A DNA stretch of 6,081 nucleotides, taken from positions 7,977-14,057 of the forward strand of contig DNNJ01000016.1 of assembly GCA_003487955.1 (NCBI GenBank), in the 5' to 3' direction. The translations under genes and the position numbers were made by a program. The stretch is from Clostridiales bacterium (GTDB taxonomy: Bacteria > Bacillota > Clostridia > Tissierellales > Sedimentibacteraceae). Below the pieces are notes generated by a model that saw only the letters and a list, made by a program, of their open reading frames with translations, was not told the DNA's origin and did not search any database. This document shows, piece by piece, positions 1 through 5,899 of this stretch (positions are counted from its first letter, which is position 1; every line of letters starts with the position of its first letter).

Positions 1-765
1 AAGCCGTTCTTGACGAGTACCTAAAAGCTCTTTGCATTTAGCCTGTTCAACCTTTAGTTTATCCAACCAATTCTCAGGAAACGATAGAAGCTCACTTAAT
101 TCTTCGTTTTGCATAAGTTTTTCCCGCAGACTATGTAAACGTATTAATAAGTCTCTATGTCTCCAAGCATCACAAATATTAGTCAGCTTATCCTCCTTGC
201 GTTCAAGGTTGTTTATCTCGCCTTGGCATCTCGCATATCCAACATAATCATTGCGCCAAGATAATATTAAATGCTCTACCTCTTCCTGTTTAATTTCTAA
301 CTCTGACTTCTCACGATCAATATATATTGGCAGCAACACGTTTTCGAAATAGTCCTCTAAATAACAATTTGGGATATAACCATGGGCCAAGATAGGGATA
401 ATATAAGGTAATTTTCCCCGAAAATTATATAGTTTGTACTTTTTTATCGCCTCTAGAAATGCCTTGCCAAGCACACCCTGCCACTTTATTTGTTCAGATG
501 GTAGCCCCAGTTTTTGATAGACTTGCCCCCAATAGTTTCCTTCCTGATATTCCCGCCAGCCCATCCAAACCAAAAAAGTGGCCAAGCTTAAAGAGCCCTG
601 TAAATCTGATGGACATTCTTTTAGCCCTTGGGCAATTATATCCGATAAGTGTACTAACTCGCCTTCCCAAGGCTCCAAATCTCCCAGAAATTTACCACTT
701 AACACCCCATGTAAGTATTCGTCGCACCTTCTAAGGTTGTCACACTCAAGTAAACAAGTACTCAT
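1..765 (-). CDS. Uncharacterised protein with coiled-coil-like segment, 5' part (C-terminus outside window)
   Basis: This frame is open without a stop from the ATG at 765 to the left edge, giving 255 codons of the N-terminus. The start is supported by AGGGGG (773-778) 7 nt upstream. I do not recognise a named family. Residues 1-145 look globular, with several aromatic and tryptophan residues, for example WMGWREY near 67-73 and the motif PILAHGYIP at 124-132. From about residue 150 the sequence is highly charged, rich in Glu, Lys and Leu, and likely helical or coiled coil. No signal peptide or membrane segment is visible, so it is probably cytoplasmic. It lies about 400 bp beyond the small 77-residue gene in the same direction and may have its own promoter. 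From memory, N-terminal regions with a PILxHGxIP-type motif occur in large proteins of accessory islands, but I cannot verify this. A role with the McrBC-like pair is inferred from position only. Coding status is secure; function is unknown. Confidence 0.85.
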   Translation of the reverse strand, partial: MSTCLLECDNLRRCDEYLHGVLSGKFLGDLEPWEGELVHLSDIIAQGLKECPSDLQGSLSLATFLVWMGWREYQEGNYWGQVYQKLGLPSEQIKWQGVLGKAFLEAIKKYKLYNFRGKLPYIIPILAHGYIPNCYLEDYFENVLLPIYIDREKSELEIKQEEVEHLILSWRNDYVGYARCQGEINNLERKEDKLTNICDAWRHRDLLIRLHSLREKLMQNEELSELLSFPENWLDKLKVEQAKCKELLGTRQERL

Positions 766-993
766 GCCTCAACCCCCTAATTAGGAAAATGTATAATAAA
801 ACAAACCGCTTGTCCTAACGTGCGAGAACATCATTCAAATAAGTAAGTATTAATATCCCACTAAAAATAGCAAAAGTGTCCTAGAAGACGATTGCTATAG
901 CAGGAATCATTTTCCAGGTTATGTAGAAGTTTATGAACAGGTTTCTTGGTAATATGGATTATTATAATCAAAGCCGACCCCATGGCAGCATAA

Positions 994-1021
994 AAAATAT
1001 GGCTACAAAAAATATTGTCAA
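994..1021 (-). promoter_or_regulatory. Candidate sigma-A-type promoter reading toward the left-edge gene
   Basis: On the minus strand there is a perfect TTGACA at 1021-1016, a 16-nt spacer, then TATTTT at 999-994, which matches four of six positions of the -10 consensus. Transcription would start near 987 and give a leader of about 220 nt before the ATG at 765. The -35 match is exact, but the -10 is only fair and the region is AT-rich, so a chance match is possible. A second TATAAT lies at 966-961 without a matching -35. Confidence 0.35.
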
Positions 1022-1046
1022 GCTATTATGAGTGATTCTATGGAAC

Positions 1047-1110
1047 CTAAAGCTTTAGTGCCATAATCTTCGGAATTAAAAGGTCAGGCGCCATATAACA
1101 ACACTAAAGC
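1047..1110. repeat. Palindrome and interrupted inverted repeat in the spacer
   Basis: CTAAAGCTTTAG at 1047-1058 is a perfect 12-bp palindrome. Its right half is part of GCTTTAGTG (1052-1060), which recurs as the exact reverse complement CACTAAAGC at 1102-1110, leaving a 41-nt loop. It lies about 30 nt from the consensus -35 box. It could be an operator or a mobile-element scar. It has no T-run of a simple terminator. Confidence 0.4.
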
Positions 1111-1173
1111 CATTCAAACCCCATTGTAACAAGCAATATATCAACTTATGGAAAACATTTCGGTTTAAATCAA

Positions 1174-1407
1174 CTAATTAAGTAACTGATTTGTGATTAT
1201 CACTTTTAATTCTTTTGCACTCTCTTTATTTAGTTGGAGCGACTGGCTCACCTTACCCCTAATTCTCCTATTTTTAGATCCATACGTATCAATTTGAAGA
1301 AATTTATTCCCAAAAGAATCGGTAAAAATGCTATAAGTACAATCAACTTCCTCGTGTACAGAATTCCTTTGTTTGTCAAGCCTTTCAAACTTTTTTACTA
1401 ATGCCAT
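1174..1407 (-). CDS. Small conserved-looking protein of 77 residues, function unknown
   Basis: The product is 77 residues and probably a single small alpha/beta domain. Visible blocks are EEVDCTY (about 19-25), FLQIDTYGS (36-44) and GKVSQSLQL (51-59), followed by a helix-like tail containing AKELKVII. It has no signal peptide, membrane segment or catalytic signature. The start at 1407 is chosen because AGGAG (1417-1421) sits 9 nt upstream. An in-frame ATG at 1416 would give 80 residues and overlap the previous stop in an ATGA, but that leaves almost no ribosome-site spacing. Either way it is translationally close to the DUF4236 gene and probably co-expressed. From memory, similar DTYGS-type proteins occur in bacterial islands and are sometimes labelled methionyl-tRNA formyltransferase. 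Nothing in this sequence supports that enzyme, and the length is far too short. I am sure it is a gene, not what it does. Confidence 0.75.
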   Translation of the reverse strand: MALVKKFERLDKQRNSVHEEVDCTYSIFTDSFGNKFLQIDTYGSKNRRIRGKVSQSLQLNKESAKELKVIITNQLLN

Positions 1408-1412
1408 CCCTT

Positions 1413-1718
1413 TCATCTCCTCCCTTTAATTAAGATGATGTACATGCTATCACAGTGCCGACAAAAAGCATCTTTTTGCCCGATTCTACCGTTGCAAGAA
1501 TGGCAAGTATTAATCGCCCTTTGAGACTTATACGGGCTTACCTCTTTCACATCATAAACTCCAGTTCCGGGAATACCAATCGTCCGCCTTACTTTACCCT
1601 TGGAATTGACCCCAACGCGAAACCCCGGTATACCAAAGGAAAAGCCCACCCCTGTTTTGGAAAGATTGATTCTACCGAATTTGCTCAGTCTCTTTGATCT
1701 GCGAAATCTCAGTGCCAT
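1413..1718 (-). CDS. DUF4236 domain protein with C-terminal zinc ribbon
   Basis: The product is 101 residues. Residues 1-53 match the DUF4236 pattern: a basic N-terminus (RFRRSKRL), RINLSKTGVGFSFG (17-30), GFRVGV (32-37) and IGIPGTGVY (48-55). DUF4236 is a small, glycine-rich, presumably beta-structured domain of unknown function, often at the N-terminus of small proteins. Residues 72-89 form CxxC-x10-CxxC (C72, C75, C86, C89), a likely zinc ribbon. The start has AGGGG at 1726-1730, 7 nt upstream. The gene follows the nuclease gene after 89 nt and ends next to or overlapping the 77-residue gene, so the two small genes form a tight pair. A nucleic-acid or protein-binding adaptor role for the ribbon is inference only. 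The DUF4236 assignment is fairly secure by pattern. Confidence 0.85.
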   Translation of the reverse strand: MALRFRRSKRLSKFGRINLSKTGVGFSFGIPGFRVGVNSKGKVRRTIGIPGTGVYDVKEVSPYKSQRAINTCHSCNGRIGQKDAFCRHCDSMYIILIKGRR

Positions 1719-1807
1719 TTCCCCACCCCTATTAGGTTTTTCACCACATCAGTTTCCTTGGAATGAGGACCACGTTATAGGATAAATGTACTCGGGTATA
1801 GACCTTG

Positions 1808-3313
1808 TTACTCCCCCACTATCTTCTCAATAACTTCCTTTAACTCCCTATTTACCCCATTAATAGAACACGAAACAGCCCCCACCCCATCGATCCCTTC
1901 GTCCCCATCCACTGGAAAAATCCTCGTCTCGTTCCCCGGATACAACACATAAGCTCCTCGGCACCCACGGATGGCATCCCGGTAAGTGTGCATCTTGTAG
2001 ATATCTTCCTTCTTAAAGGTTGTTCCAGATCCGGTCTCGTTTTCTTCATCGTCGGCGTCTTGAAATACCCCCTCGTATATTTTATCCAGCTTAAACTTGG
2101 CGTCAAAGACGTAGATCTCATCCTTTACCTGCAATACTATATCCGGTCTAAGGGTTACGGAATAACTCTGGTTAGTATTCTCACCAAAGCGATAAGTCTT
2201 GTTATAAAAAACCTTAATTTTTTGTGGGAACAAGACCTTAAGTCCATAAGGCAGTTCCACCTGTAGCGGGTTAGTTTTCGTTCTGATGCTTTTGATGGGT
2301 TTGCCCACTGCTTGACAAAGCTTAAAAAAGGACCAATACTCGTAAAGTTGGGCGGCATCTTTAAGCTCAATCATTTCTTTCCAGTTCTTATTGTCATCTA
2401 CTCTAATTAGTTGATTGAGCCTGTTGTAAATGATAAATAATTCTTTATAAGCGGTTCTTTTTTGTAAGACTTGAGAGGAAAAGGGAATCTTTCGGAGCCC
2501 AGAGATGTGCTGAAAAAACTCCAGATTTAATAGCCTTTTTATCTCTGTTAGTACCCAATTTGTCCGTTCATGAATCTGACTGTTGGCTGTTGTCTCTTGC
2601 AAACCATTAGTTATGTCTTGGCAATAAAGAAGAAAATACTTGCAAAATTGGTTCTCCGGGTTATCGATATACCCGCATAACCTGGTAGCGCGGATCTTCT
2701 CCGGAAACATGCCGTTGAGTTTATGGCTGAGTTGAGTCTCCCGCAATCCGGAGCCGGCGGCTAGCTTCACCAAGTACCGGGGATTGTTGATTATTTGCTT
2801 GATTGTACCATACCCACTACCTCTGATCTCCTCTACTCTATGTAGGTAAGACACTTTTTCATACTTTATATATGGGTTGCTGATGATTTGAGATATGATC
2901 CCTTGAATCTGCTTCTGTCGTAAAAGGCTGTAAATATACATGAAAATCTGGTATAGAATGCCTTTTCCCAAGAATCGGGTTTTTACAAAACCCCCTCCCC
3001 CACCCTGATAGGAAAAAGGCAAGTTGACCAAGTAGGCGCTGACTTCCTCGAGGAGCATCATAAACTGACCATCGTTTATTTTGGTCGATTCAACTTTGAT
3101 CTTGACCCCCGCCCACTCAAAGATGCCCAAATGATTACCAAAGTTCAACCGGTAGATCGGGGTTTCCCCGTACCGAGTCAGGTAAGGAAAAGGCTCAATC
3201 ACTGTGGTTTCAGCCTCAGGAACCACTAGAAAATAATCACGGTTTTCTCTGAAAACTAATGTACCGTCATCCCCCACCCGTTCGGCGATTTTCTGTAATT
3301 GCGCTTTCCACAT
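1808..3313 (-). CDS. McrC-like DUF2357 / PD-(D/E)XK nuclease subunit
   Basis: The product is 501 residues, the likely nuclease and motor-stimulating partner of an McrBC-type restriction system. The N-terminal part (about 25-110) fits DUF2357, the McrB-docking beta-rich domain, with LNFGNHLGIFEW and VKIKVESTKI. A helical middle includes DNPENQFCKYFL (217-228), a block common to this family. The C-terminal PD-(D/E)XK domain (PDDEXK_7/DUF524 type) shows YEYW (E325), LRPDIVL (D391), FDAKFK (D404 and K406) and the helix KMHTYRDAIRGCRG starting at 440. The catalytic set therefore looks intact. The ATG at 3313 is preferred because AGAGGG lies 7 nt upstream; a TTG directly before it is the alternative. 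The gene starts 11 nt after the motor gene stop, so they form one operon. A run of five glycines (104-108) is encoded by a G-rich tract. The family call is strong; the target (modified DNA, RNA or other) is not visible. Confidence 0.93.
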   Translation of the reverse strand: MWKAQLQKIAERVGDDGTLVFRENRDYFLVVPEAETTVIEPFPYLTRYGETPIYRLNFGNHLGIFEWAGVKIKVESTKINDGQFMMLLEEVSAYLVNLPFSYQGGGGGFVKTRFLGKGILYQIFMYIYSLLRQKQIQGIISQIISNPYIKYEKVSYLHRVEEIRGSGYGTIKQIINNPRYLVKLAAGSGLRETQLSHKLNGMFPEKIRATRLCGYIDNPENQFCKYFLLYCQDITNGLQETTANSQIHERTNWVLTEIKRLLNLEFFQHISGLRKIPFSSQVLQKRTAYKELFIIYNRLNQLIRVDDNKNWKEMIELKDAAQLYEYWSFFKLCQAVGKPIKSIRTKTNPLQVELPYGLKVLFPQKIKVFYNKTYRFGENTNQSYSVTLRPDIVLQVKDEIYVFDAKFKLDKIYEGVFQDADDEENETGSGTTFKKEDIYKMHTYRDAIRGCRGAYVLYPGNETRIFPVDGDEGIDGVGAVSCSINGVNRELKEVIEKIVGE

Positions 3314-3324
3314 CAAACAACCCT

Positions 3325-5436
3325 CTATTCAATAAAAGAAGTAAAGCCTTGTTCCTCCAGTTGGAGTAGCATTCGGTCGATCTTCCTTTGGCTCTCAGGA
3401 AAACGAAGGGCGATTATTTCTCTAAGCTGTTCCAAGGGTTCCTGTAACTTAGCAATGTTACCGTGGAATTTTGGTAGTATCTTTTGTTTAATTTGTAGGT
3501 CAAAGGCAATCTCCAAGGTTTTTTCCTCCGGTCGGCAATATTCCTTTACATTAAGTAAAAAGACGGAAATCTCATTGACCACCCGGTAACCAAAATGTAG
3601 ATTGTAACGGCGTAACTGGGTATTGAACTCCACTAGCAGGTCATAATAGGGGCGTAGTTTCTCGTCTCTTTGCAACTCCCGAAAATGCTCTAAATAAGGA
3701 AGAACACTATTGATTAAGAGTTCATTCTGATCAAGACCTTCTTGGAGTATCAATCCGCCGGAGGTTTCCTCCTCTTCTCCTAGGTACACCTCGTTGAATT
3801 CAATGGTGTTGGCTCGGTCAAGAACCTTCGGGGAAAACATATAAGTCGTTTCGTCCACATTTACCGTCCCGGTGAAAAAGACATTGGGAGGGATCAGCAA
3901 AGAAGACGGAATCTCTCTCTCCTTTTCATCTGCATCATAGAAAGTCACTTCCTTCCCCCTCTGGTTATGCAGATAAATTGGTTCCTGGTTTATCCCACCT
4001 TCTACCTTCACTCTCCTACTTTCCAAGACGCTCAGAAAATCGGAGAAATAATGTTCTACTTTGGCCAGGTTCATCTCATCCAGAATCACAAAGTAAGACT
4101 GACCGGGATTGTCCCGGGCTCTCAGTAAGAGTTCAAGTAAGGGGGTGCCCTCATACTGTTCAGTGATGGTATTGTAATAACCTAGCAAAGCCGAGTTATC
4201 TGTCCAATCGGGCCGTACGGAAATGAAGGCAACTCTGTTAGGGTCCCCACCGGTAATATATTCGGCTACCAGTTGGGCAATCTTGGTCTTTCCGGTGCCT
4301 GAGATCCCGGAAAGAATGACAAAAGGTTTAGTGATTAGTGAAATAATGTAATCCGTGATTACTGTGGTCGGAAAGATGAAAGACTCTCCTTTTATGTAAT
4401 GATAGACGCTTACTTCCTGTTGTTTTCCTGTCTCTGGCTCTTCCTCAGTTTTCATCTCTTCATAATTGCTAAACATAAAAATCAGATTATGGACATCGAT
4501 TAAGTCTTGAATCGGAAATTTTTCTTCTACGGCATACTCTTTGATAAACCGTGATGCCTCAAGAAATAGCTTATACCGATCCTCTACAGATCCGGGTACA
4601 GGAACTTCAAGGTATTCCAAAAAAGTCGTGTATTCCGAAGCTTTATATAAAGTGTATTGCCCATGATTATATCCGGCTAATAGAATTGCTGTAAAGACGG
4701 CTGAAAACACGGGTTTACTCTTTTTTTGCGCTGAAAATCTACCATCGTTGTAAAACTGTGAGTAAAGTTCATTGATGCTCATCCGAAATTCCCAAAAACG
4801 TTTCTTTATATCTTCTTCCTCATCAAAAAGATTGGAAAAAAGGTTTTTATAAAGTGCGGCATCTATACTCTCCAGAAAAACTCGGAAATCATCACGGATC
4901 GGAGTAGTAAACCGATTCCCTAATAAATTATTTAAGTTCCTTACTAAGGATATATCTACATTTTCTGCTGCCATCAAGTCCCTAAGCTTATTTTTACTTT
5001 TTTCCGGGTCGGAGATTAGTGTAGAGAATATCCCCTGGAGATAGCCAAGGATCTCCAACTTATAGTTTCTCTCTTGTCCTAGATATTGCTCTTCTTTTTC
5101 TTTCCTGAACTTGGCAAAAGACTGTAAAGCTTTATTCAATTTATCCAGATTGATCTTCTCATCTAATTCAAGGTCATCTTCGCGTAAAGGCTCAACTGTA
5201 AACCCGCGCTTTTTTAAATAATCGTTGGCTTCCGGCCCTCCGGAAAAACTAGTAAACCCCTTGGTTGCCAATCTGATTATCTCCTTCACCGGATAAATAC
5301 GGTCTTCGTAGGAAAGGGCATACTTAAAATTGAGCTTTTCCTCCCAACCTTCCCATTGCGGAGTGTTACGTAGCTCCCGGTCGAATTTCCGTAATGCCTC
5401 GATCACCTGCTCCCGTGATTTTTCTGGTATCGTCAT
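3325..5436 (-). CDS. McrB-like AAA+ NTPase with ScoMcrA-like N-terminal domain
   Basis: The product is 703 residues, the predicted motor of an McrBC-type system. Residues about 7-85 resemble the N-terminal domain of ScoMcrA-type endonucleases: YALSYEDRIYPVKEI, FSGG at 64-67, then LKKRGFTVE. Residues 195-325 are a helical domain with RYKLFLEA. The AAA+ module follows: Walker A GISGTGKT (377-384), RPDWTDNSALLGYYN (408-422, typical of this family), Walker B FVILDEMNLA (449-458), sensor-like GTVNVDET (523-530) and LDRANTIEF (539-547). E. coli McrB has NTAD where this has NVDE, so GTP versus ATP use is uncertain. The ATG at 5436 is chosen over an in-frame ATG at 5523 because AAGGAG lies 8 nt upstream and homology-like sequence begins there. 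The nuclease partner follows after 11 nt. The protein is intact, with no missing key motif. Target recognition by the N-terminal domain is inference. Confidence 0.94.
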   Translation of the reverse strand: MTIPEKSREQVIEALRKFDRELRNTPQWEGWEEKLNFKYALSYEDRIYPVKEIIRLATKGFTSFSGGPEANDYLKKRGFTVEPLREDDLELDEKINLDKLNKALQSFAKFRKEKEEQYLGQERNYKLEILGYLQGIFSTLISDPEKSKNKLRDLMAAENVDISLVRNLNNLLGNRFTTPIRDDFRVFLESIDAALYKNLFSNLFDEEEDIKKRFWEFRMSINELYSQFYNDGRFSAQKKSKPVFSAVFTAILLAGYNHGQYTLYKASEYTTFLEYLEVPVPGSVEDRYKLFLEASRFIKEYAVEEKFPIQDLIDVHNLIFMFSNYEEMKTEEEPETGKQQEVSVYHYIKGESFIFPTTVITDYIISLITKPFVILSGISGTGKTKIAQLVAEYITGGDPNRVAFISVRPDWTDNSALLGYYNTITEQYEGTPLLELLLRARDNPGQSYFVILDEMNLAKVEHYFSDFLSVLESRRVKVEGGINQEPIYLHNQRGKEVTFYDADEKEREIPSSLLIPPNVFFTGTVNVDETTYMFSPKVLDRANTIEFNEVYLGEEEETSGGLILQEGLDQNELLINSVLPYLEHFRELQRDEKLRPYYDLLVEFNTQLRRYNLHFGYRVVNEISVFLLNVKEYCRPEEKTLEIAFDLQIKQKILPKFHGNIAKLQEPLEQLREIIALRFPESQRKIDRMLLQLEEQGFTSFIE

Positions 5437-5444
5437 GAAATTCA

Positions 5445-5450
5445 CTCCTT
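5445..5450 (-). promoter_or_regulatory. Ribosome binding site deciding the McrB-like start
   Basis: AAGGAG on the minus strand is separated by 8 nt from the ATG at 5436. The alternative upstream ATG at 5523 has no comparable site, so this sets the length at 703 residues. Confidence 0.8.
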
Positions 5451-5513
5451 TCCAGTTAACTATAAGATAGTAGCTAGGTATTCGAACATAACTGAAAGAC
5501 CTTTCGTGTGTCC

Positions 5514-5522
5514 AGTATAACA
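5514..5522 (-). promoter_or_regulatory. Candidate extended -10 promoter for the McrBC-like operon
   Basis: The minus strand reads TGTTATACT: a TGn extension followed by TATACT, matching five of six positions of the -10 consensus. Transcription would begin near 5507, about 70 nt before the ATG at 5436. No good -35 box lies 16-18 nt upstream, as is acceptable for an extended -10 promoter. It would drive the motor and nuclease genes and possibly the DUF4236 pair. Confidence 0.4.
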
Positions 5523-5658
5523 AAGCCGTTAATTATCGTATGTCTCGGAACAACAATACAGATAGGTAATATGTAAAATGCGTTCCTCAGACCTGGAGAA
5601 TATTTTGACCTAAAACAAAGGACATTCTGTTTAAGAATTTACTAGAAGGCAATTTTCT

Positions 5659-5796
5659 TCACAAGTTAGCGGTATACCGAAATGGACCACGAAATACTTC
5701 CCTGACATGCCAGTTGATAAAATGAGGCGCCCGTATACCATCCTTCTGCCAGGTCCGGATCTTCATTATTTTTTCTACTAGTTCTTCTGCCAGCAA
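5659..5796 (-). pseudogene. Possible truncated small gene or gene fragment (45 codons)
   Basis: A minus-strand frame from TTG (5796) to TGA (5661-5659) encodes 45 residues with a natural amino-acid balance: an amphipathic N-terminal helix (AEELVEKIMKI), then RTWQKDGIRAPH, then NWHVREVFRGPF. GTGAG lies about 8 nt before the TTG, and an internal ATG occurs at 5766. The RTWQ-x5-APH block recalls, from memory, the start of sulfur-binding or HNH restriction endonucleases, which usually continue APHKPLLLL. Here the continuation differs, so this may be a truncated or rearranged end, or an unrelated small protein. It is too short to assign by eye. Confidence 0.3.
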
Positions 5797-5856
5797 AGAG
5801 ATTAACTCACATCCTTTAATTTACGACATCATTATCTGGTTCTGCAGAAATTTCCC

Positions 5857-5898
5857 TTACTTGCTCCCCCGGCAGCCTCTAATATCATCCCGAAATGT
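5857..5898 (-). pseudogene. Possible remnant of a second DUF2357-type nuclease gene
   Basis: Directly after the helicase stop, in another frame, the minus strand encodes TFRDDIRGCRGSK followed by TAA (5859-5857). This resembles TYRDAIRGCRGAY of the intact nuclease (residues 443-455), with nine identical residues in the first eleven plus a conservative F/Y exchange. That block is the conserved helix after the catalytic K in PD-(D/E)XK nucleases of this family. The codons differ at many positions, so it is not a recent copy. It may be the trace of a lost, divergent paralogue, or a chance match over a short span. Confidence 0.35.
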
Positions 5899-5899
5899 G

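Larger units (their letters stand above)
766..1173. other. Non-coding spacer of about 400 bp with palindromes and coding-like traces
   Basis: No convincing gene is present on either strand. The stretch is AT-rich and contains a consensus -35 box facing left, a 12-bp palindrome at 1047-1058, a 10-bp palindrome at 893-902, and a 9-bp inverted repeat (1052-1060 and 1102-1110). A plus-strand frame (about 970-1135) reads as coding-like peptide interrupted by TAA at 1064-1066, but it is too short to identify. A minus-strand frame of 40 codons (983-861) also exists without a good ribosome site. The stretch may be a decayed insertion or simply an upstream regulatory region. Confidence 0.6.
5437..5899. 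other. Spacer of about 460 bp with coding remnants and promoter
   Basis: No complete gene of convincing size is present between the helicase stop and the McrB-like start. The half next to the helicase (about 5660-5899) holds coding-like traces in different minus-strand frames. The half next to the motor gene (5437-5640) is AT-rich and holds the candidate promoter. A 10-bp palindrome CGGTATACCG is at 5670-5679, and an 8-bp AGTTAACT palindrome (minus-strand reading) lies close to the ribosome site of the motor gene. No terminator hairpin with a T-run was seen after the helicase. Confidence 0.6.

Noticed and set aside
32..784. Plus-strand frames of 60-90 codons opposite the left-edge gene
   Set aside because: They lie antisense to a 255-codon minus-strand frame with a good ribosome site and have low-complexity, non-protein-like composition.
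861..983. Minus-strand 40-codon frame from ATG at 983
   Set aside because: It lacks a ribosome site and the composition (runs of Ile, His, Cys) is typical of AT-rich non-coding sequence.
970..1135. Plus-strand frame containing DSMEPKALVP, which recalls S24 peptidase (SMEP) or transposase segments (PKALVP)
   Set aside because: It is interrupted by stops on both sides and after LVP, covers only a few dozen codons, and neither family match extends beyond a handful of residues.
1174..1416. Naming the small protein methionyl-tRNA formyltransferase
   Set aside because: The product is about a quarter of that enzyme's length and shows none of its catalytic motifs; the label would be an annotation carry-over.
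1988..2370. Frames overlapping the nuclease gene on both strands
   Set aside because: They sit in the body of a well-supported PD-(D/E)XK coding region and have no motifs of their own.
5437..5523. In-frame N-terminal extension of the McrB-like protein to an ATG at 5523
   Set aside because: There is no ribosome site at 5523, the extra 29 residues are not domain-like, the candidate promoter lies within this stretch, and AAGGAG is well placed before 5436.
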